Positions 53,991 through 62,488 of a DNA stretch of 64,000 bases are shown here, in pieces. This stretch comes from Leptofilum sp965223525 (GTDB lineage Bacteria > Chloroflexota > Anaerolineae > Promineifilales > Promineifilaceae): positions 2,604,001 through 2,668,000 of the forward strand of contig NZ_CBDCWX010000005.1 of the NCBI RefSeq assembly GCF_965223525.1, in the 5' to 3' direction. Position 1 is the first letter of the stretch; each line of letters opens with the position of its first letter. The notes beneath the pieces were generated by a model, which searched no databases, was not told the DNA's origin, and saw only the letters and a program-made list of their open reading frames with translations. Position numbers and translations under genes: made by a program.

Positions 53991-54870
53991 TGTATTGAGC
54001 GCTGAGTGGCGCAAATTACTGGGCCACACCAAAGCTTTTTCATTTCTCGTGCTGATTTTTCCCATTGGCGCGCTGCTCATTGTGCTGTTTATAGACATTT
54101 TGCCTGGTTTGCTTATTCCTGAGGTGCGCGAATTTAGTGCCAGCAGATCGCGCACTTGGACAGGCGATTTGCTGACAGTTTGGACAATGTTGACGGGTTT
54201 TCCGGGCGGAACATTTTTGCAAATTCCGTTTATTGGCTTTATTGCTGTTGCGTTTGCTGGCGAATTTCAATGGGGAACCTGGAAAAATATTTTGCCAGGG
54301 CAGTCTCGGACGCTGCTGATTTTGGCCAAGTTTATTGTTTTGATTAGTCTGTTTTTACTCACTCTTATGGCCACTTCCTTGATTTTAACAGGTGGCAATT
54401 GGCTCTCGTCCATCTTGTTTGATTCATCGTATGGCCCGCCGCTGGCAGAATTAGATGTTGCCCAATATGTGGCAGAATATTTGTCACAACTGATGGTGAC
54501 CTTCGCCAGCCTAGTCATTTCTGCGGCGATTGCCGCGCTCGTTGCTATGTACAGTCGTTCAGTCATGGCAAGCGTGCTGCTAACCATTGGTGTGAGTATA
54601 TTGGAGTCTAGTTTGGTGCTGTTGCTGCTTGTGGTAGGGAGCATCTTGAATCGCCCCAGCTTAATTAACATTTTTGTGGCAACGCCAATTTACAATCTGG
54701 AAAATATTAGAAGCTGGATTTTGGAAGGCGTAGGTTCAAATGTGGGGGGGATGCCGGGATTTACGGCCGTTCCTTCTTTGAATGTTTCTGTAGGGATTGT
54801 TGTGATTTGGTTATTGGGGCTGCTGGGACTAACGGCCGTTATTTTCCATCGGCAAGACATCACATCCTAA
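53983..54870 (+). CDS. ABC transporter permease
   Basis: A 295-residue permease of the ABC-2 type with six membrane helices, first at about 18-39 and last at about 267-286. FAGEFQWGTWKNILPGQSRTLLILAKFIV, the EFxWGTWK block after the second helix, is typical of the group. Partner of the ATP-binding protein just upstream. No signal peptide or known export substrate is evident. Confidence 0.85.
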   Translation: MRNVLSAEWRKLLGHTKAFSFLVLIFPIGALLIVLFIDILPGLLIPEVREFSASRSRTWTGDLLTVWTMLTGFPGGTFLQIPFIGFIAVAFAGEFQWGTWKNILPGQSRTLLILAKFIVLISLFLLTLMATSLILTGGNWLSSILFDSSYGPPLAELDVAQYVAEYLSQLMVTFASLVISAAIAALVAMYSRSVMASVLLTIGVSILESSLVLLLLVVGSILNRPSLINIFVATPIYNLENIRSWILEGVGSNVGGMPGFTAVPSLNVSVGIVVIWLLGLLGLTAVIFHRQDITS

Positions 54871-54908
54871 AAAAAATTCCCCAGAAACAAATCAGCTTCC
54901 GGGGAATT
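54869..54908 (-). terminator. Intrinsic terminator of the terC gene
   Basis: AATTCCCC (54875-54882) and GGGGAATT (54901-54908) pair; on the minus strand a run of eight T follows (the A-run at 54869-54876). It lies 33 bases past the terC stop and shares the gap with the end of the ABC permease gene. Confidence 0.8.
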
Positions 54909-54941
54909 GTGGTCTTACTCATAACCCATAATCTGGCTTGA

Positions 54942-55721
54942 TTAGTCGGCTGTATCGCTTAAGGTGGGCTGGTTGTGCAGCTTGACCGGTTTGTTTTGTT
55001 TGCTCTTGAAGCGTAGCTGCAAGAAGTCTACAATGACAGAGAAGGCCATGGCAAAGTAGACGTAATTTTTCAAGTGCAGTTCTTCAGCTGCTTCATGGGC
55101 CCAGCCTTCTACCACCAACATCGCGCCAATCAAGATGAGGAAAGAGAGGGCTAAAATCTTCATGGAGGGATGCCGCTCGATGAAAGAGCTCACCTGCCCG
55201 GCGAAGACCACCATGATGATGGCGGCTAAAACAATCGCGGCAACCATCACGGGCAAAGAGTCCGAGATGCCAACGGCCGTAATCACCGAATCTAGCGAAA
55301 ACACTAGATCAATTAGCAGCACCTGAGTGATCATGCTGGACATTGTAAGCATACCCTCCCGTACAGAGTGCGTTCCATGTTCCTCTGTGTCCAGCTTCTC
55401 GTGAATTTCATAAGTACTTTTACCAATGAGGAACATGCCGCCTAGCAATAAGACCAAATCTTTACCAGAGATGGTATTGCCAAAAATGGTAAACAGATCT
55501 GTACCTTCTAGCTGTTGTACCCAGGTGATGGCTAACAGTAGCAAGATGCGGCTAACAACGGCAAAGGCAATGCCTAGCTGCTGTCCCTGTTTCCGCTGGT
55601 TCTCTGGCAGCTTGCCAGACAAAATCGAAATGAAGATAACATTGTCAATACCCAACACCGTTTCCAGCGCCAATAATGTTAAAAATGCTACAAGGTTTTG
55701 TGCAGTAAATAGTTCAGCCAT
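54942..55721 (-). CDS. terC: TerC-family integral membrane protein
   Basis: A 259-residue membrane protein with about seven hydrophobic segments. LLALETVLGIDNVIFISILSGKLP with the conserved Asn-Asp pair, MFLIGKSTYEIHEKL and LIDLVFSLDSVITAVGISD with the second Asp are the family blocks. TerC-like proteins are linked to metal (manganese) export or tellurium resistance. The start ATG is preceded by AGGGAGAGA. It is alone, between two repeat-containing gaps. Confidence 0.9.
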   Translation of the reverse strand: MAELFTAQNLVAFLTLLALETVLGIDNVIFISILSGKLPENQRKQGQQLGIAFAVVSRILLLLAITWVQQLEGTDLFTIFGNTISGKDLVLLLGGMFLIGKSTYEIHEKLDTEEHGTHSVREGMLTMSSMITQVLLIDLVFSLDSVITAVGISDSLPVMVAAIVLAAIIMVVFAGQVSSFIERHPSMKILALSFLILIGAMLVVEGWAHEAAEELHLKNYVYFAMAFSVIVDFLQLRFKSKQNKPVKLHNQPTLSDTAD

Positions 55722-55794
55722 TTCTCTCCCTCAAGAAAATAAGTAAAGATGAATAATGATGCCATTGGGACGGCCGTCTGTCAATATAGCTACT

Positions 55795-55856
55795 AGGACT
55801 GGCAGTCCTAAAGTTCTCATTGCTGTGGCCAAGCGCCTATGAGGACTGCCAGTCCT
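55795..55856. repeat. AGGACTGGCAGTCCT paired palindromes
   Basis: AGGACTGGCAGTCCT (55795-55809) and AGGACTGCCAGTCCT (55842-55856) are each palindromic around the central base triplet and together form an inverted pair. The 32 bases between include CTGTGGCCAAG. It lies between terC and the PPK2 gene. Confidence 0.7.
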
Positions 55857-55868
55857 CTTATTCGCGCG

Positions 55869-56672
55869 TTATTGGATCACCACCTGATCCAAATTATCTT
55901 CTGGTTCAGGATATTGCGGGTTCATCTCCCGCAGCGTGTGCACGATTGTTCTCATGATGGTCAGGTTGCGGTACCATTTTTGGTTGGCGGGAATCACATG
56001 CCAGGGTGCCCAGACTGTGCTGCATTGCTGCAGCATCTCTTCATAAGCCGCCATGTAGTCCGGCCAGAGCTTACGCTTGTCCAAATCTCCCAGCGAGAAC
56101 TTCCAATTCTTTTCTGGCTCATCCAGCCGCGACTGAAAACGCTCTTTTTGTTCATCCAAAGAGATGTGCAGGTAAAACTTCAGAATGCGTGTGCCAGTGT
56201 CGTGCAGTAGCTTCTCGAATTGGTTTATTTGTTCGTACCGGGGTCGCCAAACTGCTTCTGGCACGATGTTGTGCACACGTACCACTAGCACATCCTCGTA
56301 ATGGGAGCGATTAAACACGCCAATCATCCCTTTGGCTGGCACCACTTTGTGGATACGCCACAAAAAGTCATGCGCCAGCTCTTTTTTGGAAGGCACTTTA
56401 AACGAATCCACGCGCACGCCTTGAGGGTTCACCCCTCTCAAGATATTGCGAATGGTGCCATCTTTGCCGCCAGCATCCATCGCTTGCAGCACAATGAGCA
56501 GCTTTTGTTTGCCTTCTGCATAAAGCTGTCGTTGCAGGGCGATAAACGCTTTACGTAAGGTCTTGAATTCGGTTTCCGCTGCGGCGCGGTCTGGGTGGAA
56601 CTGTTTGCCATCAGTGGGGAGGTTTTGGAGTGTAAACGGCCGTTCTCTCTCAAGTTGGTGGGTTAAGGGCAT
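55869..56672 (-). CDS. ppk2: Polyphosphate kinase 2 family protein
   Basis: A 267-residue PPK2 protein that should transfer phosphate between polyphosphate and nucleotides. Walker A-like AMDAGGKDGTIRNI, VKVPSKKELAHDFLWR and FNRSHYEDVLVVRVH (Walker B side) are intact, as is the lid segment with ERFQSRLDEPEKNWKFS. The ATG after GAGGAAAG was chosen; the frame is open 28 codons farther. The length fits a single-domain class I or III enzyme. The membrane pyrophosphatase at 60 kb is another phosphate-anhydride enzyme. Confidence 0.92.
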   Translation of the reverse strand: MPLTHQLERERPFTLQNLPTDGKQFHPDRAAAETEFKTLRKAFIALQRQLYAEGKQKLLIVLQAMDAGGKDGTIRNILRGVNPQGVRVDSFKVPSKKELAHDFLWRIHKVVPAKGMIGVFNRSHYEDVLVVRVHNIVPEAVWRPRYEQINQFEKLLHDTGTRILKFYLHISLDEQKERFQSRLDEPEKNWKFSLGDLDKRKLWPDYMAAYEEMLQQCSTVWAPWHVIPANQKWYRNLTIMRTIVHTLREMNPQYPEPEDNLDQVVIQ

Positions 56673-56844
56673 ATTCTTTCCTCTTTTGGTTGATTTATTC
56701 CCAATAGTAATGAAAGTTTTACGATTTGCCCATTTCCCAATATACTTGATTCTCATCCTAAGAATGAATGCCCATCTGTAACTCCTGGCAGAAAATTGAT
56801 TCTAGAAACAAACGAACACACCCCCAAAAAGAAGGAGGCTCTAC

Positions 56845-58755
56845 ATGGCTGATGATAAAAATATGGTCGGAGACGTTTATTTCCCCGCACCCGAAGTTGT
56901 TTCCGCTGCTCACATTTCCGATTACGATAAAGTACACCAGGCAGCAACCGAAGATTTAGCCGGATTCTGGGGCAAGATCGCTGCCGAAAATTACGAATGG
57001 TACAAACCGTGGGAAACAGTGCTAGATGACAGCAACGCCCCCTTTTACAAATGGTTTGTAAACGCCAAAGTCAATATCATCCACAACGCCCTAGACCGCC
57101 ACATGCGTACCGACACGCGCAACAAAGCAGCCCTTATTTTTGAAGGCGAAAAAGGAGACACGCGCGTCTACACCTATCAACAACTCAACCACGAGGTGTG
57201 TAAATTTGCCAGCGTCTTGCGCTCGATGGGCATTGACAAAGGGGATCGCGTTACCATTTACATGGGTCGCATTCCCGAACTGATGATTGCCATGCTAGCC
57301 TGTGCCAAAATTGGAGCCATGCACTCCGTTGTTTATGGCGGTTTTTCCACCGAGGCTTTGCTTGGTCGCATTGACGACAGCAAATCCAAGCTGCTGATCA
57401 CCTGCGACGGTGCTTGGCTGCGCGGCAGCATTATCGAGCTAAAGCATATTGCCAACGAGGCTGTGGATCGGGCTGGCACAATTCAATCTGTCATTTGCGT
57501 GAAGCGCACCGGCCACGAGGTAAAGATGGTGTCTGGCCGCGACTATTGGTATCACGATCTCATGAATTTGCCTGTGGCCGATCCCAAGGCCAAAACTGAG
57601 GTGATGGATGCCGAAGACCCACTCTTCATTCTGTACACTTCTGGAACAACAGGCAAGCCAAAAGCGATTTTACATACACATGGCGGTTACATGGTGTGGA
57701 CTTCCACGACCCTGAAATGGGTGTTCGACATCAAGCCCGAAGATGTCTGGTGGTGTGCAGCCGATCCCGGCTGGATTACGGGTCACAGCTACATTGTATA
57801 TGCGCCACTGGTTTTAGGTGCCACTAGCTTTATGTACGAAGGTGCGCCCACGCATCCGTATCCGGATCGCTGGTGGTCGCTGGTAGCCAAATACAACATT
57901 ACTATTCTATACACAGCACCAACCGCCATTCGTGGCCTCATGCGTTTTGGCCGAAGCTGGCCGGGCAAGCATGATCTTTCTAGCTTGCGCCTGCTGGGTT
58001 CTGTGGGAGAACCCATTAACCCAGAAGCCTGGAAATGGTATCATCGCGTTATTGGCCAGGAGCGTTGCCCTATTATGGATACCTGGTGGCAAACGGAAAC
58101 CGGTGGCTACATGATTACGCCGCTGCCTAGCGTGCCGCTCAAGCCCGGATCGGCTACGCGCGGCTTCCCTGGGATACAGGTAGATGTGGTGGATGAAGAG
58201 GGTGATCCTGTGGCGGCCAACGAAGAGGGCTATCTGGTAATTAAAGCACCCTGGCCTGGCATGCTGCGAACCATCTTCCAAGACCCGGATCGGTATGTGC
58301 AGCAATATTGGAGCCGCTTTGCCGAGCAAGGCTGGTATTTACCCGGTGACAGCGCCAAGAAAGATGAGGATGGGTATATTTGGGTAATCGGCCGTATTGA
58401 TGACGTGATTAAAGTGTCTGGCTATCGGCTAGGCACGGCCGAAATTGAAAGCGCGTTGGTGAGCCATGCAGCTGTGGCCGAAGCGGCCTGCATCGGCGTG
58501 CCCGATCCGAACGAGGTGAAGGGCAATATCATCAAAGCCTACTGCATTTTGCGGCAAGGGTTTGAGCCAAGCGAGAAGCTCTCGATGGCCCTGCGCGACC
58601 ATGTGGGGCATGAGATGGGACCAATTGCCAAACCCGCCACGGTGGAATTTGTAGACGGTTTGCCCAAAACCCGCTCTGGCAAGATTATGCGCCGCATCCT
58701 CAAGGCCCGCGTCATGGGGCAAGACGAAGGGGATTTGTCTACCCTAGCGGATTAA
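56845..58755 (+). CDS. acs: Acetyl-CoA synthetase (AMP-forming)
   Basis: A 636-residue acyl-CoA synthetase of the Acs type: acetate + ATP + CoA to acetyl-CoA + AMP + PPi. YTSGTTGKPKAILHTHGGY is the P-loop-like motif, WWCAADPGWITGHSY and TWWQTETGGYMITPLP the substrate motifs, YLPGDSAKKDEDGYIWVIGRIDDVIKVSGYRLGTAEIE the hinge, and PKTRSGKIMRRIL carries the catalytic Lys that is a usual acetylation site. AAGGAGG lies directly before the ATG. Its pyrophosphate product would suit the membrane pyrophosphatase 2 kb downstream, and a Lys deacetylase-like protein lies at 62.5 kb. Confidence 0.92.
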   Translation: MADDKNMVGDVYFPAPEVVSAAHISDYDKVHQAATEDLAGFWGKIAAENYEWYKPWETVLDDSNAPFYKWFVNAKVNIIHNALDRHMRTDTRNKAALIFEGEKGDTRVYTYQQLNHEVCKFASVLRSMGIDKGDRVTIYMGRIPELMIAMLACAKIGAMHSVVYGGFSTEALLGRIDDSKSKLLITCDGAWLRGSIIELKHIANEAVDRAGTIQSVICVKRTGHEVKMVSGRDYWYHDLMNLPVADPKAKTEVMDAEDPLFILYTSGTTGKPKAILHTHGGYMVWTSTTLKWVFDIKPEDVWWCAADPGWITGHSYIVYAPLVLGATSFMYEGAPTHPYPDRWWSLVAKYNITILYTAPTAIRGLMRFGRSWPGKHDLSSLRLLGSVGEPINPEAWKWYHRVIGQERCPIMDTWWQTETGGYMITPLPSVPLKPGSATRGFPGIQVDVVDEEGDPVAANEEGYLVIKAPWPGMLRTIFQDPDRYVQQYWSRFAEQGWYLPGDSAKKDEDGYIWVIGRIDDVIKVSGYRLGTAEIESALVSHAAVAEAACIGVPDPNEVKGNIIKAYCILRQGFEPSEKLSMALRDHVGHEMGPIAKPATVEFVDGLPKTRSGKIMRRILKARVMGQDEGDLSTLAD

Positions 58756-58778
58756 GTAACATCGGATTCAGGTTCAAT

Positions 58779-58810
58779 AGGCCAGGGTTTACGCAACTCT
58801 GGCCTTTTTT
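58779..58810 (+). terminator. Intrinsic terminator of acs
   Basis: AGGCCAGGGTT (58779-58789) pairs, with one bulge, with AACTCTGGCCT, followed by TTTTT. The rest of the gap to 58999 is AT-rich and includes one ACGGCCGT copy; I see no promoter that I trust. Confidence 0.85.
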
Positions 58811-58999
58811 ACGGCCGTTTCCCTCATGTAGACGCAAATCCCAACAACATGTGATTATGATTTGCTTGATTGCGAATACGTGACAATAGTCACCCACACA
58901 ATCCGCCTATTGTTACTACTCCATTTTGCCTAAAAAAAGGAAGATAGCACCAGATTTTGTTAGATTACACCCTTGCAAGAAAAGGAAGCTGAAACCCTC

Positions 59000-59767
59000 A
59001 TGACTGTACATCTGTATTTTTCGCTTATCCCTGAGGCCCTCATCGCCTCCATGTTGCCGCCAGAAGAGTTTGGCACCTACTATGCTGTTGGTACACACAA
59101 AAAACTACATGGTCAAGCCATGTTTGTTGAGTTAGACCCTAACTTTCGACACGACTTTTTTAAGATTGAAGCAGGCATAGCGCGTTGTGTTCCCCACAAA
59201 GATGGTACGCCAAAACGCTCTGTTTACATCTCTACTTACCGCGTTTTAGAACATATTCCTCTGGAAGCCATGAAGCAACTCTACTTGGTTACCGCTTATG
59301 GCGAAGTGCTCGCATTAGATCAGGCACAAACTTTGCCAGAGCAAACCGGGGACTTGAATATGTACCAGGAAATTGCCCCCGTGCATCCATTGGTTGTTAG
59401 CCGTTTGAGTGCTGGCGAATATCACGCATTTCTGACCCAAAACCCAGAGAGTATGGTTCATTTCCCGGCTATTTGCTTTGTAGATTTGCAGCTTGGCGAA
59501 TTAGCAAGTGACCCTGAACATGGGGCAATCCGCGATTTGCCCTATAAATATATTCATCACCTGCGTGAATGTTTGCTGGAGGTAAGAGCAAAGCCGATCC
59601 ATTCAAAAATAGTGAACCGGGTAGAGTCTGTGGAATACCCATACCGGATGATTAAAAACGGCATCTATTTAGGAAATAGCAATGGACTTGTTTATTTCCC
59701 GTTGCCGTCCCGCCAGGAACTGCGTGGTAAATATTACCGCTGGTGGCGTTCGGCCAATCAATCATAG
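59000..59767 (+). CDS. Hypothetical protein
   Basis: A 255-residue soluble protein I do not recognise. The ATG at 59000 was chosen because GGAAGC lies upstream; the frame is open nine codons farther. Segments that look conserved include LIPEALIASMLPPEEFGTYYAVG, HGQAMFVELDPNF, YISTYRVLEHIPLEAMKQLYLVT and YRMIKNGIYLGNSNGLVYFPLPS. It has no signal peptide, membrane helix or known catalytic motif. A clear intrinsic terminator follows, so it is a single-gene transcript. Confidence 0.6.
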   Translation: MTVHLYFSLIPEALIASMLPPEEFGTYYAVGTHKKLHGQAMFVELDPNFRHDFFKIEAGIARCVPHKDGTPKRSVYISTYRVLEHIPLEAMKQLYLVTAYGEVLALDQAQTLPEQTGDLNMYQEIAPVHPLVVSRLSAGEYHAFLTQNPESMVHFPAICFVDLQLGELASDPEHGAIRDLPYKYIHHLRECLLEVRAKPIHSKIVNRVESVEYPYRMIKNGIYLGNSNGLVYFPLPSRQELRGKYYRWWRSANQS

Positions 59768-59797
59768 CTTTGTTCTAGCTATTTAGAAGCTTCTTGT

Positions 59798-59831
59798 AGA
59801 GCCTGGGAGAATGACTTCCAGGCTCTTTTTA
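59798..59831 (+). terminator. Intrinsic terminator of the hypothetical protein gene
   Basis: AGAGCCTGG (59798-59806) pairs with CCAGGCTCT (59818-59826), followed by TTTTATTT. Confidence 0.88.
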
Positions 59832-59879
59832 TTTACCACGTATTTATAATTTTCTCCTCTGTTAGCAAGGGGAAAATTA

Positions 59880-59908
59880 TTGACATTGCTTGTGACATTC
59901 GTTACAAT
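59880..59908 (+). promoter_or_regulatory. Near-consensus sigma-70-type promoter for hppA
   Basis: TTGACA (59880-59885), a 17-base spacer, then TACAAT (59903-59908). Transcription would start near 59915, giving a leader of about 140 bases before the pyrophosphatase ATG. It is the best promoter match in the window. Confidence 0.75.
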
Positions 59909-59987
59909 CGCCCGCTTGATGTTTCCCAACTTTTGCATGTGGTGGAAATATCAGTAGGTTATCGTTGACCAGGAATTTTAAAAATTT

Positions 59988-60009
59988 AGCGGGCATGACC
60001 CGCTTTTTG
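59988..60009 (+). terminator. Attenuator-like hairpin in the hppA leader
   Basis: AGCGGG (59988-59993), loop CATGA, CCCGCT (59999-60004), then TTTTTG. The structure is an intrinsic-terminator look-alike between the promoter at 59880 and the coding sequence, so some transcripts may end here unless the hairpin is disrupted. Confidence 0.6.
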
Positions 60010-60053
60010 TTTGCCAAAAAGATTTTTTGAGAAGAGGAGGCATTAGAAAGTTT

Positions 60054-62360
60054 ATGCAACATGCACTATTTCTTGCACAGACCGCGAATGAACGCGCTGA
60101 CTTGCCCCTAATTTGGTGGCTAGGGCCAATTGGGGCTGTTTTGGCGTTGGTATACGCTTGGTATTTTTATACCCAGGTAATGAAAGAAAGCGAAGGCACA
60201 GAGAAGATGGTTGAAATTGCCCAGGCAGTTCGTGAAGGGGCAATGGCTTATCTTAAACGACAGTACCGCGCTGTTGGGCTTGTGTTTGCTGGTTTGTTTA
60301 TCATTTTTATTATTTTGGCGCTGCTTGAATTGCAAAATCCCATCGTGCCGGTGGCTTTTCTGACCGGTGGTTTTTTCTCTGGCTTGTGCGGCTTCTTTGG
60401 AATGAAGACGGCGACCAACGCTTCTGCGCGGGCGGCGAATGCAGCTAGAAATAGCCTGAACGGTGGTTTGCAGATTGCGCTGCGGGCTGGGGCTGTGATG
60501 GGTCTTGTGGTAGTCGGTTTTGCGCTGCTAGACATTACAGTCTGGTTTTTGGTTTTGTACTATTTTCCTCCGGCCGAGTTTATCCGCGAGGCGATTAACC
60601 CATTGCCACAAATTACGGCGACCATGCTGAGCTTTGGTATGGGGGCTTCTACGCAAGCGTTGTTTGCTCGCGTGGGTGGCGGTATTTACACTAAGGCAGC
60701 CGACGTAGGTGCTGACCTAGTGGGTAAAGTTGAAGCGGGCATCCCTGAAGATGATCCGCGTAACCCGGCGACGATTGCCGACAATGTTGGTGACAACGTG
60801 GGTGATGTGGCTGGTATGGGTGCTGACCTGTACGAATCGTATGCGGGGTCTATTTTGGCAACGGCCGCTTTAGGTGTGGCTGCTGTTGTTGTGGGTGGGG
60901 CTACTTTGTTTGATGGCCAGACCCCAACCGTGCTGGATCAGATGGATTTGCAATTGAAATACATCGCTGCGCCCATTGTAATTGCCGCAATTGGTGTGGC
61001 ACTCTCTATTTTGGGTGTTTATTTAGTTCGCGCCGATGACGGTGCTACGCAAGGGCAATTAATAAATGCCTTGAGCCGTGGGCTTTATGGCAGTTCGATT
61101 GGTATTGCCATTCTGTCTTTGCCCGTTGTGCTCATACTGGATTTGCCCAATGCCATTCAGGTGTGGGTTTCCATTTTGGTTGGTTTGGTTGTAGGCATTA
61201 TCGTGGGGAAGGCGACAGAATATTACACGTCTCATGCGTTCAAACCAACGCGCAATATTGCTGAACAGGCGGCAACCAGCCCAGCTACCTTGCTGATTGA
61301 AGGGCTGGCTGTGGGTATGGAATCGGCCGGAATACCGGTTTTGGCAATTGTGATTGGCATTGCCGTTAGCTTCTACTCGATAGGTGGTGTGGATAATATC
61401 TCCATGGGTCTGTATGGGGTTGGCATTGCGGCCGTGGGTATGCTTTCTACCTTGGGTTTTACTCTGGCTACCGATGCCTATGGTCCCATCGCCGATAACG
61501 CGGGTGGTAATGCAGAAATGGCAGGTCTGGACCCCAGTGTGCGCGAAAAGACGGATCAGTTGGATGCTGTGGGTAACACAACGGCCGCAATGGGCAAAGG
61601 GTTTGCGATTGGTTCTGCTGCGTTGACATCGTTGGCGCTATTGTCTGCCTACCTAGAAGAGATTCGCCTTTCTTTGACGCTGCACGGGGGCGGAGAAGCA
61701 TTAATGGTAAACGGCCGTGCCGTTGATGTGTGGCGCATGGAAGATTTTATGGATTTCTATGACGTCACCATTCTGAATCCCGCTGTGCTGATTGGTATAT
61801 TTATCGGGGCCACTACTGCATTTTACTTCGCCGCCATGACGATGCGGGCGGTTGGCCGCGCTGCAGGCGGCATGGTTGAGGAAGTCCGTCGGCAGTTCCG
61901 CGAAGCCCCCGGCATTTTGGAAGGGACCGCCCGTCCAGATTACGCTCGGTGTGTAGAAATTAGTACGGCCGCTGCCCAACGAGAAATGATAGCACCCTCT
62001 GTGTTGGCATTGATCGTGCCAGTTTTGGTAGGCGTTTTGTTTGGTGTGGCTGGTGTTTTGGGACTGCTGGGCGGTACCCTAACCGCTGGCTTTGCCCTGG
62101 CGGTGATGATGGCCAACGCTGGTGGTGCCTGGGACAATGCCAAGAAATATATCGAAGAAGGGCATCATGGCGGCAAAGGTTCAGAAGCGCATAAGGGCGC
62201 GGTCATTGGCGACACCGTTGGCGATCCCTTTAAGGATACATCCGGGCCCTCGTTGAACATTTTGATTAAGCTCATGTCTATGGCTTCGGTTGTGTTTGCT
62301 GGTTTAGTTACCTTCTTTGGTGATGGCGTTGGCCTGATTTCTTTGTGGTTTGGTGGCTAA
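60054..62360 (+). CDS. hppA: Membrane-bound pyrophosphatase, K+-dependent type
   Basis: A 768-residue ion-pumping pyrophosphatase with about 16 hydrophobic segments. It hydrolyses PPi and moves H+ or Na+ out across the membrane. GGGIYTKAADVGADLVGKVEAGIPEDDPRNPATIADNVGDNVGD is the catalytic loop, ending DNVGDVAGMGADLYESYAG; the second is TDAYGPIADNAGGNAEMAG. GNTTAAMGKGFAIGSAALT has Ala where K+-independent enzymes have Lys, so it should need K+. H+ or Na+ specificity is not settled by this motif. The start follows AGGAGG by 13 bases, a long spacing; a TTG at 60027 is less likely. PPi made by acetyl-CoA synthetase could feed it. Confidence 0.9.
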   Translation: MQHALFLAQTANERADLPLIWWLGPIGAVLALVYAWYFYTQVMKESEGTEKMVEIAQAVREGAMAYLKRQYRAVGLVFAGLFIIFIILALLELQNPIVPVAFLTGGFFSGLCGFFGMKTATNASARAANAARNSLNGGLQIALRAGAVMGLVVVGFALLDITVWFLVLYYFPPAEFIREAINPLPQITATMLSFGMGASTQALFARVGGGIYTKAADVGADLVGKVEAGIPEDDPRNPATIADNVGDNVGDVAGMGADLYESYAGSILATAALGVAAVVVGGATLFDGQTPTVLDQMDLQLKYIAAPIVIAAIGVALSILGVYLVRADDGATQGQLINALSRGLYGSSIGIAILSLPVVLILDLPNAIQVWVSILVGLVVGIIVGKATEYYTSHAFKPTRNIAEQAATSPATLLIEGLAVGMESAGIPVLAIVIGIAVSFYSIGGVDNISMGLYGVGIAAVGMLSTLGFTLATDAYGPIADNAGGNAEMAGLDPSVREKTDQLDAVGNTTAAMGKGFAIGSAALTSLALLSAYLEEIRLSLTLHGGGEALMVNGRAVDVWRMEDFMDFYDVTILNPAVLIGIFIGATTAFYFAAMTMRAVGRAAGGMVEEVRRQFREAPGILEGTARPDYARCVEISTAAAQREMIAPSVLALIVPVLVGVLFGVAGVLGLLGGTLTAGFALAVMMANAGGAWDNAKKYIEEGHHGGKGSEAHKGAVIGDTVGDPFKDTSGPSLNILIKLMSMASVVFAGLVTFFGDGVGLISLWFGG

Positions 62361-62389
62361 TTTCACCACTCTGCTACTTTAATTTTTGA

Positions 62390-62421
62390 GGGTACGGCCG
62401 TTTACGGCCGTACCCTTTTTT
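62390..62421 (+). terminator. Intrinsic terminator built from two ACGGCCGT copies
   Basis: GGGTACGGCCGT (62390-62401) and ACGGCCGTACCC (62404-62415) are exact inverse copies separated by TT, followed by TTTTTT. Each arm contains the iterated palindrome, so the terminator of hppA is made from it. Confidence 0.85.
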
Positions 62422-62488
62422 GTTTATCTGCTTTTTGGGGAGTGGTATAATACCAACTGACCTTTTCGCAAACTGACCTGGAGAAACG

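Noticed and set aside
60027..60053. TTG start nine codons upstream for hppA
   Set aside because: It places the best AGGAGG site inside the coding region and adds a non-conserved basic stretch.
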